Positions 12,849-25,744 of a stretch of DNA of 64,000 bases are shown in pieces. The position numbers were made by a program, and so were the translations under genes. The stretch is from positions 4,465,409 through 4,529,408 of the forward strand of contig CAKAKS010000067.1 in NCBI GenBank assembly GCA_916700875.1, given 5' to 3'. The number at the start of each line of letters is the position of its first letter. Positions within the stretch are counted from its first letter, which is position 1. The notes beneath the pieces were generated by a model. It was not told where the DNA came from and made no database searches. It saw only the letters and a list, made by a program, of their open reading frames with translations. Origin of the DNA: Sebastes aleutianus. Its lineage: Eukaryota; Chordata; Actinopteri; Perciformes; Sebastidae.

Positions 12849-13162
12849 GGCACGGTGGTGCAGTGTCCCAACCCTAACCCTTCTGTGTGGAGTTTGCATG
12901 TTCTCCCCGTGTTAGTGTGGGTTCTCTCCGGGTTCTCAGGTTTCCTCCCACAGTCTAAAGACATGCAGGTTCATTGTTCACTCTAAATGTCCCGTAGGTG
13001 TGAATGTGAATGGTAATGGTTGTCTGTCTCTGTGTCAGCCCTGTGATAGTCTGGAGACCTGTCCAGGGTGAACCCCCCCGCCTTCACCCAACGTCAGCTG
13101 AGATCGGCTCCAGTCCGACCCTGAATAGGATAAGCGGTTACAGATAATGGATGGATGGATGG
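12849..13162 (+). mobile_element. SINE with GGATGG tail, 5' part deleted
   Basis: GGCACGGTGGTGCAGTG is followed directly by CTTCTGTGTGGAGTTTGC, so the B-box part seen in the full copy at 18148-18496 is missing. The body continues through ATAAGCGGTTACAGATAATG and ends in a (GGAT)n tail. Confidence 0.75.
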
Positions 13163-14039
13163 AAGGATTAATAATTGTCCAAAAAAACTTGGATGGGTAA
13201 TTATGGTTCTATTTGATTTTCAGCTGCTGTTATTCAGAGCAACTTTTATTGGATGATAACAGTTTCATTATCTTTCTCAAGGACATTCTAGCAGCCTGGA
13301 CACAGACGGTAGTAGGCGTGGAAACCGTGACATTTTGTTTATGGCGCAGCCATTGTAACCACTAAGTCAATCTGTCACCCTTTCACTGTCTTCTGTTTTG
13401 TTGCAAGCACCTGGCCAGGATTTTGGCTGTACATACACAATCCTGTATTATAGAATAACAAAAGCCCTGGGGCTAGATTCCAGTTCCTGTTGTCCTGATG
13501 GAGTGGACAGCAGCTCAGCCTGTGTTTATCAGTTCCCATGCAGCCAGCGACTGAGCAGATATTAGCTTGGCCTTATCAGCAGGAGCCACAAAGGGCTGAG
13601 GGTGAAGTGGAGCGGATGCTGAGGGGGGAACGGCTCCTCGGGGAGGCAGCCAATGATCGTCCCCGCTGAAGGAGTGTGACACTGGGCCTGGGGCGCCGCC
13701 ACGACAGCCTCTCTATGGAGGACCAACAGCGGCAGCAACAGCCACTGTGTAATTTCAATGTTAACAGAAGAATCTTCTCAGCATATAAAGCTTGAATATT
13801 CAGAGTCTGTGACGTCCAACTCTGATTGTTATTCTGAGTGGAACGGAAGCAGCCGGGTGGTTGGAAATGAGGCTGATGGTGGCAAAGTCACCGGATCAGA
13901 TTGACTGCAAAAGATCAGAGTTGCCGACATGAATGTCATGAATCCTTTGACAGCTACTGTAAGACTCTTACTACTGAAATCTTTGAAATGATTTAAACTT
14001 TTTTAAATTGATTATTGATCAGGTAAAACCATTATATAC
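13163..14039. other. Intergenic, includes a GC-rich patch
   Basis: 13600-13745 is unusually GC- and CpG-rich for this region. It has a 60-codon minus-strand open frame with no recognisable domain. It could be a small CpG island, an exon of an unseen gene or a decayed repeat; the sequence does not decide. Confidence 0.35.
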
Positions 14040-14043
14040 CACT

Positions 14044-14940
14044 AATGCAGTGCCTGTTCGGGGCGTGGTTGTTCAGAGTGTGTGGCCGTTTGGAGTGTGT
14101 GCTCATTTGTAGTGGGCTGATTGCTTGGCTCCTGGTATTGCTGCTTGCAACATTGTCGGGGGGGCGTGCCCGTCAAGAGTGCATGGCTGTTCGGAGTGGG
14201 CGCGATTGCTTGGCCCCCGGAAGTACTGCTTGCAGCATTGTCGAGAACCGCTCCTCGCTCGTTGACTCCAGGGAAGTGAAGAAGAGTTTGGTCGTAACAT
14301 TAGTATATCCAACATCCAGCAGCAAAAGGGATTGCCCCACTGAAGATGACATGCCCTGAAGCCCCCCTTTCCTCCCGCTGCACAGAGCACTGTTCGCCTG
14401 TTTCTTCAATGTTTAGAAATACTGAACGTTGATCGCTTGTCCAAATTGCATCAAATTCGACACGAACCTCCCTTGGGTCCCCAGCAATGCACCCATCAAG
14501 TATAAAGTAGCTTGAATGAACAGTTCTAGAGATATGTAAAGGACATACCCACAGACAGACAGACAGGCAGACAGACAGAGATTCCTTGCTTTATAGTTAG
14601 ATGGGGTTCCCAATGGGAACACAATTGGCATAATCATTATCCAAGCAAATAGTATGTTTTGATTATTAAATGGACATGGGTTTGAATGCATAGGGTAACA
14701 ACTCTGTATAGAAAAACGTAGTCTCCAAGTTGGAGTTTTTTCTGTCCAAATCCTAAGCAAAATGGGGATTACCCAATTGAAAGAAATGTGTTTCTTCGAG
14801 GGTTCAAAATGTTGGACTGATTGGACTCTTTTGATCCAAAATGGACCTTTGAAATGCCAGCCCAAATTCGACATGCTTAAATAAAACTTTAAAGGCTGCT
14901 TCAGATTACTCATTGCAATGAAATTTTTTGTCAAACCCGG
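14044..14940. repeat. Interspersed repeat with short ACAG run
   Basis: Internal near-repeats (GCTTGGCTCCTGGTATTGCTG and GCTTGGCCCCCGGAAGTACTG; start shown only) and a following (ACAG)n run at 14548-14580 resemble the copy at 17133-17890. The 173-codon minus-strand open frame at 14413-14934 lies in this repeat and has no recognisable domain. Confidence 0.5.
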
Positions 14941-16840
14941 TCAACATTGCAATCTACTTTATTAACAAAAAAAACATAATCAATCTAAAATATAGACGAG
15001 ATGATTGCTTAAAGGAATCCAGCTACTGTTGTAGTCAACCACCTGTTGTTCATCTGCAGTTTAGTCTTCAGAATAAGGACTCAAGTCAAACTAAAGTCCT
15101 ACAATAGTGAGTAAAGTAGATGTGGATACTGGTTACTGACTGGAGGCAATGAAGGACAAATCTTTCTAGAAATACAGAAAACAAATACAGCATCTATGAA
15201 GTATCTCTACTTTCTCATATTGGTTTTGAATTTTTGTTCTTTATTTTACATATTAGTGCATGTGAAACAACTCTCATGACTTTGTGTTTGTTTTAGGTGA
15301 TTCCCTCATCATCTGCTATCTATTTTACAAAAGAGTTGTCTCTGATATACAGGATAAATGTATCTACCGAGACAACTTCTACTAGATTCAGGAGAGTTTA
15401 GCTCCACAGTGAGGGGTTTATTTAAGATTACGCTCACCCACTTCATTCCATGCAGATAGTTTTTGTTTCATGGGCCCAGATTTTGAGGTATCCGCCTCTG
15501 AGATTTCTGCTGTCACACAACCAACCACAGCAGCAACACACTGTCAACACAATCATTTTCATTGGAACTACTTTCTACAAAAGAATTAGTCCCTATGAAA
15601 GCTGTTCACATTGTACTGTGTGGATTGATGATAGAATAATAGTTTGACATTGTTTATAGTGTTTTGAGTACCACAAACAAAATTTCACCACATCTCAAAA
15701 CCTGGACGAATTAAATCAAAACTATCTGCATTATACCATTAAAAGTTTAAGGGATAAAATTTGGGTGAACCGTCGCTTTAATGTGGATTGTTTGTTTCCG
15801 AAGTGGGATGTTTTCAAGGCTGCTTCCTCCAAAAATGACTGTTGTATGTCTTTATTCTGTCACTCCCCAGCAGCATGCTGGGAGAACGTATTAAAAATGT
15901 TTTCATGATCAAATTTCATCGCTCCCACTGTTACTGTACCTCTCCATCTCAAGTGAAGACAATTACAATTCATATCAAACCTCATATGTAATGACATCCA
16001 TCGTCTCAGCTGGTGCTTGTGAGGAAAACATCTTATCAGATGTTCATCTGTGGTCTGAAGCAGGGTTCCTGACATGAGAAGAATCTGAGCTTCTGAACCA
16101 GAGGCTTCTCAGCACGTCGTTTGTTTGCTGTGTTTCTGCATGGATCCGTCTGATCTCTACATGTTATTTCACATGTCTGCCTCCCTGAGGGCTTTGATGG
16201 GAGGTTGCACAGTTGAGGAAGTCGGCTGCTATGGATTTAAGCAGATAACTTCCCTGTGCATAGCTATCGCCTTTTAGAGGTTTAAATCATGAAACCAATC
16301 TGTTCTGTTGAAGGAATCCTAAAGCCTGTTGGAGAACAAACACCTTTGAAATGTGTTTGCAGGCAGCAGGAGAGAGATCTAATTCGTTCCTTATGCATTT
16401 CTCAAAGAGCAGATGTCTTTCCTGTGGATCTGATGCACTGGAGCAGTCAAATGTGGTGTCAGAGGCCAGAGAACAGCAGGTGGGGAAGTCAAAATGTTGC
16501 CAGTTTCTCCCGACATATAAAATATTTCCACCGCAGAATAAAAGAAAACCTATTTTCCTCTGCCAAATGATGTGCATTAGCCTTCTTACACCAGCAAATC
16601 TCTGATAAAAGAATCCATTTGCAAGGTTTAACCCAGACCAGACATCAAAGATCTCGTCAGATTCAGTTCTAAGAGGAGTACTGCTGCCTTTGTGAGCAGC
16701 CACTTAGAAAAATAGACTTCTAATAATAATAATCTCAGATTCTCTTGATCTTAATGGTGGGTTAAAACACGCAGGACAGATACTCATGCTAAAGTACGTT
16801 CAAACACACACAGAAGTCTAACATTTCACCCACTGAGCTT
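14941..16840. other. Intergenic, no supported gene
   Basis: Open frames here, including 138 codons at 16287-16703 (-) and overlapping frames on the other strand, show no recognisable domain and no splice context. Their lengths are matched elsewhere in plainly non-coding parts of the window. Confidence 0.4.

Positions 16841-16872
<32 letters not shown>
16841..16872. repeat. (GT)n microsatellite
   Basis: About 15 GT units, followed by three GATT units. Confidence 0.95.
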
Positions 16873-16874
<2 letters not shown>

Positions 16875-17132
16875 TTGATTGATTGATGGATTGTGTTGCC
16901 AGCTCTGGAGAGCACAGCAGAAGCTCTCTGTCAGTAAAACTATTGGATGTTGCTATCAGTCTGTCATGCTGACTCATTTCCTCTCTGCTTCACTAAGCAG
17001 TGACAGCATACAGAGGGGTGGACAAAATAATAGGAACAACTGACGCTACATTCATTTCAATACAACAACATAAAACTACAGCCTGAAAGATTACCGTAGC
17101 CTTGAACAAAGTCGTGACACAAAATAAACACT

Positions 17133-17832
17133 ACTAGTGCATGCCCGTCCAGAACGGGCCGATTGTTTGTTGCCCAGAAGTTCTGCTTGCAGCGTTGTTG
17201 AGAACCACAGTGAGGCTGATTCTAACCCGCCAAGTGAGAAGTTGTTTGGATGAACGGTTCTTGAGATACGCAAAGGGAAGACATACATACATAAATACAT
17301 ACATACACAGACAGAGAATACTTCCTTTATAGAGATGTTGCTACAGCACCACTTACTGGCCAAATGGCATCATTTTACCATGGTTACTACGATGTCATAT
17401 CATATGTCCACCAAATGTGGTCGCAATAGCACAAAGCGTTCAGGAGATTTGACATGTTTTATAATATAAGCCCTGCCCATATTTGAGCTAATTTTGAGGG
17501 CCATTTATAGAAAAACTGTATGAAACATCAAAAATCCCAAAGAGTGACTTTTTCCAGCTTGGTCCAGTGGTGTTCTGTACCAAATTTGGTGGCGATTGCT
17601 CAAAATTTGTAGGAGTAAGAAAAGAATCAGATTTGGACAAAATTCAAAATGGCGAAAAAAATATTATAGGTCCAAATGGGAGTGGCTGATATACATAGGG
17701 AAAAAATAATTTTGTTTCTGAGACTTAGCCTACGGTTCAAAAGTTACAGGCCAAAACATAAAGTGTATTGCTATAGCGCCACCTTTTGGCCAGGTTGCAC
17801 ACGTTACCACTCACTTGGGTCCTGAATAACAC

Positions 17833-17889
<57 letters not shown>

Positions 17890-17890
17890 G
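17133..17890. repeat. Interspersed repeat ending in (ACAG)n
   Basis: The segment from GCATGCCCGTCCAGAACG to the (ACAG)n array at 17831-17889 resembles 14044-14580. It includes phrases common in fish repeats (CTATAGCGCCACCTTTTGGC). The ACAG microsatellite has about 14 units. Class not determined; no coding domain. Confidence 0.55.
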
Positions 17891-18147
17891 ATCCCTTGCT
17901 CTATGTGCTTTTCAGGTCAGACTTATTGTAATCATTCTTCATCATTCATTCATTCTTTATTAATCTATTGATTATTGAATCTATAAATGACCAATCTTAA
18001 GTCTATGAACAACTTTCCTGCTGATCTTGCTTGAAGAATTGCACCCACACCACGTTAATTTGAATGCAACCTCAAGACCTTCAAATTCAGTTTAGCATTC
18101 TTATAAATTTAAATAATTTCTATTTTATCATTACTGTCTTTATGCAG

Positions 18148-18496
18148 GGCAGCACGGTGGTGCAGTGGTGAGCACTGTCGTCTCACAGCAAAAGGGTCGC
18201 AGGTTCAAACCCGGCTTGGGGTCCTTCTGTGTGGAGTTTACATGTTCTCCCCGTGTTAGCGTGGGTTTACTCTGGGTTCTCAGGTTTCCTCCAACAGTCC
18301 AAAGATATGCAGGTTAGCTTCATTGTTGACTCTAAATGTCCCGTGGGTGTGAATGGTTGTCTGTCTCTATGTGTCAGCCCTGTGATAGTCTGGAGACATG
18401 TCCAGGGTGAACCCCACCGCCTTCACCCAATGTCAGCTGGGATCGGCTCCAGCCCCCCCGCGACCCTGAATTGGATAAGCGGTTACAGATAATGGA
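18148..18496 (+). mobile_element. Full-length SINE with GGATG tail
   Basis: GGCAGCACGGTGGTGCAGTG with a B-box-like GGTTCAAACCC (18203-18213) is followed by the conserved body (GTTCTCCCCGTGTTAGCG, CAGCCCTGTGATAGTCTGG) and the ending AGCGGTTACAGATAATGGAT. The tRNA-like head suggests RNA polymerase III transcription in the source element. Confidence 0.75.
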
Positions 18497-19509
18497 TGTC
18501 TTTATGCACTTATTTGTGTCTCTCTGCTGTTTTTCTCTGTATTTTATTATGTACTGTATGTGCCTCACTTTTATCTTGTGAAGCACTTACTGCATTTGTA
18601 CCAGTTAATCCAGCAATTGTTTGGTATGTTTGGGAATGGCTTCTGATTAGTTAATCGTGATACAATAAAACAGCATCTGACAGTATTAAAGTCCAGATAT
18701 CAGGTAATACAACAGTTTTACAACATGTGATTATAGATAATCTGTGATGTGGAAACTTGATCCACTCCTGCTGTGATTGCAACAGTGTCTGAATGTATCC
18801 ATGTGTGACACCTGCAGGTAGGCAGGTAGAGCTGACTCTCATCAACACACAGACACCGGTTGATCTCAGAGTGGCACAGAAATGCAAAACAGTTAAGAAT
18901 GAAGTTGTTTACAGGAAGGAGATACTGTGATGGAATTTTACATTATTCCCTGTACAGAATGAGCAATAAAGGTACCAAATACAGTTTCCACAGAAGCCAC
19001 GGTGAGCACAGAGTCTCTCAGGAGCAAGAGTGAGAAGTAGCATCTCTTCTGCGTGCAGGGTTGGGTTTACTTTTCCCCCATTAGGTAAAACCAGGGAGGC
19101 ACTTGAGCTAACCAGAGGGGCCGTTGGGGTGCTCAAATTACACTCTGGTGTGACATTAGTAGGGTTGGGGTTCAATAGCAGTTCATTCACTCTTCTTACA
19201 GTAAATCAGACCTCCTAATCGAATCTAAGTCCTTTCAAATTCCATAAAAACACATAAGCTACATAACAAAAATAACTTCAATTTATGTTCAATCCTGAAG
19301 CTATTTAAAAGATTTACCAGACAGATTTCTTATTTGCTGTTTATCTAAATTACTTTTTTATTGTCATCAAATTTTTATTTTTCAATACTGGAGGTTACAG
19401 AGAGTATAAGAGCAAATCATCAGCATCTGTAATACTGGACATGGATCATTTTAACATAAGTACAGAAACATGGTACATACAACATACTTGTTCATCCATG
19501 TATATTATA
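18497..19509. other. Intergenic, nothing recognised
   Basis: Short open frames on both strands only; no element ends. Confidence 0.4.
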
Positions 19510-20275
19510 TAGGGCTGTCAATCGATCATACAATATTTAATCATGATTAATCGCATGATTGTCCATAGTTTATCGCTCTTAATCGCAAATTAATTGCACA
19601 TTTTTGTATCTGTTCAAAATGTACCTTAAAGGGAGATTTGTCAAGTATTTAATACTCTTATCAACATGGGAGTGGACAAATATGCTGCTTTATGCAACTA
19701 TATGTATATATTTATTATTGGAAATCAATTAACAGCACAAAACAATGACAGATATTGTCCAGAAACCCTCACAGGTACTGCATTTAGCATAAAACAATAT
19801 GCTCAAATCATAACATGGCAAACTGCAGCCCAACAGGCAACAACAGCTGTCAGTGTGTCAGTGTGCTGACTTGACTATGACTTGCCCCAAACTGCATGTG
19901 ATTATCATAAAGTGGGCATGTATGTAATGGGGAGACTCGTGGGTACCCATAGAACCCATTTACATTCACATATCTGGAGGTCAGAGGTCAAGGGACCCCT
20001 TTGAAAATGGACATGACAGTTTTTCTTTGCCAAAATTTAGCACAAGTTCAGAGCATTATTTAGCCTCCTTTGTTGACAAGCTAGTATGACATGGTTAATA
20101 CCGATGGATTCATCAGGTTTTCTAGTTTCATATGATACCAGTATCTTCACTCTAGCTTTAAAACTGAACCCGCTACAACCTAAAAATGGCAAGTAGCATT
20201 AATGCGTTAAAGAAAGTAGTGGCGTTAAAATTCATTTACGTTAACGCGTTATTATTGTATTAACTATGACAGCCA
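19510..20275. mobile_element. hAT-like non-autonomous element
   Basis: Termini TAGGGCTGTCAATCG and the inverted ACTATGACAGCC. The interior (CAGATATTGTCCAGAAACC, AACTGCATGTGATTATC) matches 33658-34217 closely and 9773-10435 in inverse. It encodes no transposase; the 67-codon open frame inside is repeated in the other copy and is part of the repeat. Confidence 0.75.
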
Positions 20276-21250
20276 TAAAATTATGACATTCATCAACTGC
20301 CCGACAAAGGGCTCTTATTTTACCCTCCAGTCTATTTATCTAAATTACACATGAAATGTCTTTACATAGATCTTTCTAATAAAATAAATAAATATCTAAA
20401 TTCTTAATTATTTATTACAATTAGATCTTAACAAATCTCTAACTTATACCAGGGTATATTTGAATCTGTGTTACATTTAATATATCAGTATTCATATATA
20501 TACACACACTAATCTTCTCAGCAGCTCAGAGAAGCATCTTCTAACGTGGTGATAACTAACTCTGCTGCGCTTCAGACAGACCGATCATGTACTGACCTAT
20601 AATGAGCTGAAAAAACAGGTTCGGTCAGATCTGAATCCTGTACTATGAAAGACGGGAAGAAAGACAAAGAAGATCACATTGGCATTGTTCCTTCATTTTA
20701 ACCAACTCTGATCCATCTGAGGATTTTAGTTTTGCTGTTCGTGGTGAGACAATGATTCCTGTCACCATTAGGGGAATATTTTTCCCTTCTCTGCTGCACG
20801 TTGCTGCCCTTCTGTTTGACATTTCTATTAGAAGTTGGCAGGCTGATCAGCTTCTCAGCAGCTTCTCAGTGGCGTGAAGATTCAGAGTTGCTTCTCTCTA
20901 AATATTATATAAGATCATCTGAGTGCAAAAATACAGCGAGGACACACCTGAATTAGTCATCATATGTGCAGCGTGTGATTTTGCGTTGTGCTGAGTACGA
21001 ACATTGAAAAAGAGTACCCACAGTGTCCCACCTGCTCAAATATTAATCTTATTGAACATCTACTTTTCTTCAGATTTTTGGGGGGGTTAATAAGCACAAC
21101 ATTGTTGCTTATTTAACAAGCATGGATATTGTTTGGCTCTCAAATAATTCAAGTCGTCTCAGGATTGACAGCACCTCTTGTGCTTGTTTACAGGCTTCAT
21201 TAGAGACTGTTTTCTTCTCGTTTGGGCTTTTTTTTTGCTTGCAGATGTAG
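20276..21250. other. Intergenic, nothing recognised
   Basis: AT-rich sequence without element ends or gene-like frames. Confidence 0.4.
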
Positions 21251-21843
21251 TTAAAGCTTCAGTAGGCAGAAGGTTTCGGCATCATTGGGCAGAAATTCCA
21301 TAATAACCTTTCAGCATATTGTAATTCAAGTGCTCTGGGAGAAAATTTGACTCCTGCTTCTCCTCATGGCTCTGTTTTCAGGCTTTAGAAAATCTAGCCC
21401 GTGACGGGAGACTTTGACCAATCACAGATTATTTCAGAGAGAGCGTTCCTATTGGCTGTACTCTATTTTCCAGCTAAACAGTACACTACAAGATATTTCT
21501 GAGAACATTGGAGGAGAGAAATAGGCATTACAGTAACAGAATATTGATTCATATTTGATCAGCGCTGCCTAGTTTGACCGTTTGGTCGGAGTTCGTGAGT
21601 GATTGACAGCCGGCTCATAGACAGCAGATGGACGGCAGACCTCAGATCAGCTCTGACTGCTTGTTTTCCTCCGGTCTGTGAAATCTTGCAGATGCCGTTA
21701 GGAGCACCGGAGGACACAGAGGAACATGATTTTTTTTTCAGATTACCTGTCTCACTGTGCACTAATGACAGGATATAGTTACCATTTTATAAAAATAACT
21801 TTTTTAGTCATATTTGCTCCATTTCTACCCACTGCAGCTTTAA
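21251..21843. mobile_element. TTAA-bounded element, intact copy
   Basis: Ends TTAAAGCTTCAGTAGGCAG and CTACCCACTGCAGCTTTAA. It is the uninterrupted homologue, in inverse orientation, of 7518-8967. No coding capacity. Confidence 0.75.
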
Positions 21844-23497
21844 TATTGTACTGGTGGGAAATCAGCCACTGAGCCATCAACGCTAAGGACAGACCTTTTC
21901 ATTCTGCTTTAATTTAACACAGGTTTTATTATTGCTTTGGTCAGAAATGGCATGCAGACCCCCCACATGGAAGGTGTGAACTTCACCACTGAGCGATCAA
22001 TGATATGTTGCGGTTGAAAGGGCAGTTGTTATTATTCATCTCTGATATGATTGAGGTTGAAAAGGTTATTGCATTTTCCAGTAATCAAACCTTGGCCTCC
22101 TGCATGGAAGGTGAGGTTCTACTGAAACACCACTGCTATTGTTATTACAATAACGGGTAGGATTAATGGGGACCCCTGGAGACCTGTCGCCATTATTATT
22201 TTCCACTCCTGAGTTGGTACATCACAATGCCCATAAGGAACCTGACTCTGACCTTCACAGCATCATTTGTTTGTCTTTCAGTTGTCAGACATTCGACAAA
22301 AAACAGTCCGATGTTGCTTTGTGTTTTATTGACGCAACAGCAGATCAAATCTGGTTTGTAAATGAAAATCATGCACGCCATCAATATTTATGCCTCTGCT
22401 CATCATCTCATTCATATTTCTAAACTCTACTGAAAATGATTTATCCCAACGAGTGATGTATGAGCAGTTTCACCAGTCTCATTTCCCGTCATAATGAGCT
22501 CCACTTGATGCAGACAAATGATGACAAGCGCTGGAGCTGGGAGGAAGTTGCCCTCATGTTGACCAGTGATTTGTTTGGAAAACTTACAATTGATGATGAT
22601 GTCACCGAAGGTTTAATATATCAACATTGTCCTTCCCGAATACCTCTGTCACAGCAGCTCATTCAAATTCAAAATTTATATTGAATGTGTTGTGATGCAG
22701 TAATAACTGTTTGTAATAACTGATGGCTTCCCTGCAGCCTGCAGAGGAGACTCTTTTTCTCCGTTTTATACCTGCCATCTGCTGCTGGTGCACCACTTAT
22801 TCCCATTTCCTGGCTGGTTGGTTCCTCTATTTGAAACCAATTAAAAGCAGTGGTTATTATTCATTAACCATTTTATGATCTTCAGAATCCCCGGGGAGGA
22901 AACTGTTGCGTTACAGTTGTATACTATACTGTACACTTATATAAACATAAAGGAATGTAAGAAAATAGAGATAAAGGAGTGTGTAACATGTAAAATATGT
23001 ACATCATGCTACAATATTGTACATATTTCTATATAGACAATATATGAAAAGAAATTTAAGTAATCAATACAATTAAAAATAAGAAATGAGAATATAAGAA
23101 ATATGAAATATGTACAAATATTTGTAATAAGACGAGCAATATATAGCATATAACCACAGTGCAGAGAAGAACAAAATGCTTATGAGTAAATACAAAATGT
23201 TGAAAAGTGGGATCTATTAAGTGTCTTAAATAGAAATGCCAGAATGGTAAGAATAAGAATTAAATAAGAATATAATATATCTTGAAATGTACAGTATAAA
23301 TGCAGTATTAATGACAAAGTATTGCAAAAGTTTAATTATTGCACAAATTATTGTACAGTTTTTCAAGGTTCACAAACCATTGGTGATTTCTATTTCTTCA
23401 GTCATCTGTAAGCTATTGGCAAGTGTTGTACCCCCCAACTGAAAGTCATGTGACATGATTTAAGCGATTTTTGGGGGGCATTTCAATGCCGTCAGGG

Positions 23498-23500
<3 letters not shown>
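21844..23500. other. Intergenic, weak internal repetition
   Basis: Three phrases of the type CATGGAAGGTG followed by ACCACTG occur around 21966-22135, suggesting a decayed dispersed repeat. 22920-23350 is very AT-rich. No gene recognised. Confidence 0.35.

Positions 23501-23501
<1 letters not shown>

Positions 23502-23549
<48 letters not shown>
23502..23549. repeat. (GA)n microsatellite
   Basis: About 24 GA units; open frames rich in LS or RE across it are artefacts. Confidence 0.95.
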
Positions 23550-23555
<6 letters not shown>

Positions 23556-24639
23556 ATTACATGCAACAAAGGTCAACTCATTCAAACGGGGGACTTTGTG
23601 ATTTGTGGTCACACTGTAACTCTTGTGAACTTCAAATATTTGACAAATCAACTGCATGAAAGCATTTGACAGAAAAATACTGGAGGAAAAATATTGTGTT
23701 AAATATAAAGTCTCATGAAAGATTTACAAGTCTTTGAATGAGTATTTGAATGAGTGCAGCAGCTTCTGTAAACTGACACTTCATATAGTTTGTTCTTTTT
23801 GTTTCTTCTTGAAAATGGTTTTGTTTTCCTCACTGCTTCTTTATTCTTCTGTTCCAAACCCTCAGCTGACATCTTCTGAATGACAAGCAGCAAATATGTG
23901 GGGTAAATGTCACATGTATACAGACCTATGGCTTCACAACATTGCAGGCTGAGAAGAAAACTAAAGGGTGTATGTGGGGTGAGAAAGCTGAGATATCATG
24001 ATGACACGTCACTTAAGCCCGGGAGAAAACATTAGTGTTTTTATAGGTGTTATAATCAAGAAAAGAGCAGCCAGTTAAATAACACTTTTTTTATCCACAG
24101 AAAATACAATTTCGTTCCTTGCTGGCTTTTTTTTTTTTTTTTACACAACATACAGTAGCTCATGAACCACAGCTTATCTTGCTATATCATGCAGGTAATG
24201 CAAAGTGCCCAGAGATATGAAGTAATAAAGAGACATATACTGAAGTGCAGTTCCTGAAAGAGAGCATTTACTGAAGTATAGTTTTACACATAGGAACTGA
24301 CGCCCCCAAAAATGGAGATGAGACTTTGTGCCTGGCCTGGTGGAAAACTTCTTTTACCTTCACTTTTGGATTTTTCTTGTTTTCACATTGATGGGTCTAC
24401 AGTTTGAGTAAAACAGGTAAATTCTCTAAAACTGTAGGATGTAGGAACAATTGTATCTGCAGCAACATTGCATGAGCTTTACTACAATCTTAATCTGCAA
24501 TACAGTAAAAAGCGCAATATTTCCTTGTAATATTTAGTAGGGAAAAGTAGAAAATCTGCCAAAATGGACATAATCAAATGAAGTACCTTGATATTGTTCT
24601 CAAATACAAGAGCAAATTAGTAAAAGGAGAAGGACTTGT
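23550..24639. other. Intergenic, nothing recognised
   Basis: AT-rich, with a poly-T run at 24127-24142. No gene or element ends. Confidence 0.4.
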
Positions 24640-25325
24640 ATTGTCCCTTACCAAAAACAAGTCTATTCATGTGTGCTATAAGTAGACTTATTTTAGTCTT
24701 AAATTAAGAGAGTATACTTTCAGTTTACTTTTTATGTACTTATCAGAGATATACTTAAGTGTACTTGGCTTATACTGACAAGTATACAGAAAAGTCCAAG
24801 TATAATAATAAAGTTTGTAAACGTATGTTTGGATTTGAATTTACTTCAATTCATCAAGAAGAAGAATAGAAATCATTTTGCATTCTCTGTTCACTGTGGA
24901 GCCATGCGAGAAAAAAATAAATATATATTTTTTTAATCTCATCACAAACATCAAGTCAAATAACAGTCTCTTTATGTAATGCATAAACCATTGGCTATGT
25001 ACTATAAATTAAAGAAAACTTACTGTATATTTTCTGTAAAAACTATTAAACTAGTAGTTTATTGAGAGGATACTTTAAAGTGTACTTTCATAAACTACAA
25101 AGTGGGCTATAAGTAGCCTATATGTAAACTAACAGTATACCTACAGTATATGTTCCCTTGTAATATAGTTCACTTCATAGTATAGTTGCAGTACAAAATG
25201 TAACTTGTAAACTAGTTGTGTACTGAAAGTTTACTATTCTTACACTTAAAGTACACTTAAATACTTTTATAAACTAAAAAGTGGGCCAATTTAGTCCCAA
25301 GAAGTACTACTTTTTCATAAGGGGT
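24640..25325. mobile_element. Probable MITE rich in AGTATACTT motifs
   Basis: The left CCCTTACCAAAAACAAG and right TTTTTCATAAGGGG are imperfect inverted ends. The interior holds many short palindromes of the AAGTGTACTT/AGTATACTT kind and no coding sequence. It lies 0.4 kb upstream of pold3. Edges approximate. Confidence 0.45.
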
Positions 25326-25639
25326 TTGAGGGATTACAGGATCAGGCTGGTGTTATTCTAGCCTATATTGTTCTCATTCTCAATAAATCCTACTTAAATT
25401 TTTACAAATGGGTCAAAATATGTAGTTTTATTTTTTTTTTTATTTACATTTTTTTTTTATTTTTATTTTTAATAAAAGACTCTGTGATTTCCTAAAACAG
25501 TTGGGCACTGCAAGTGTTATCAAACATTACCTAAGTAGAAATAAATCGTTTTTTATTTTTTTATTTATTTATGTATTTATCTGTTGACAGTAATAACATA
25601 TAGATATGGCCTGTGTTGGCCTGTAGGGGGCGACCTGCA

Positions 25640-25744
25640 GCCTCTCACCTCACCGGAAAGAGGAGCAGTCACATGACATTTAACAGGAAGTAAATAAACT
25701 AGCTTCCCGCGCAGTTAAATCAGTTCAACAAGACGCTCATCACA
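25640..25744 (+). promoter_or_regulatory. pold3 proximal promoter with E2F-like site
   Basis: TTCCCGCGC at 25704-25712, about 35 bp upstream of the start codon, matches the E2F consensus. ACCGGAAAGAGG (25650) and ACAGGAAGTAA (25683) resemble ETS sites, and no TATA box is evident. E2F control fits a replication gene expressed in S phase. Transcription start not determined; function inferred from motif and position. Confidence 0.5.

Noticed and set aside
14413..14934. 173-codon minus-strand open frame, the longest in the window
   Set aside because: It lies in an interspersed repeat, has no recognisable domain, and its composition is that of translated AT-rich DNA.
16287..16703. 138-codon minus-strand open frame
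   Set aside because: No domain or splice context; similar lengths arise in clearly non-coding parts of the window.
18203..18213. tRNA gene suggested by B-box-like sequence
   Set aside because: The surrounding sequence is a dispersed SINE with a GGATG tail; no cloverleaf can be closed.
23460..23659. Low-complexity LS/RE-rich frames
   Set aside because: Created by the (GA)n microsatellite.
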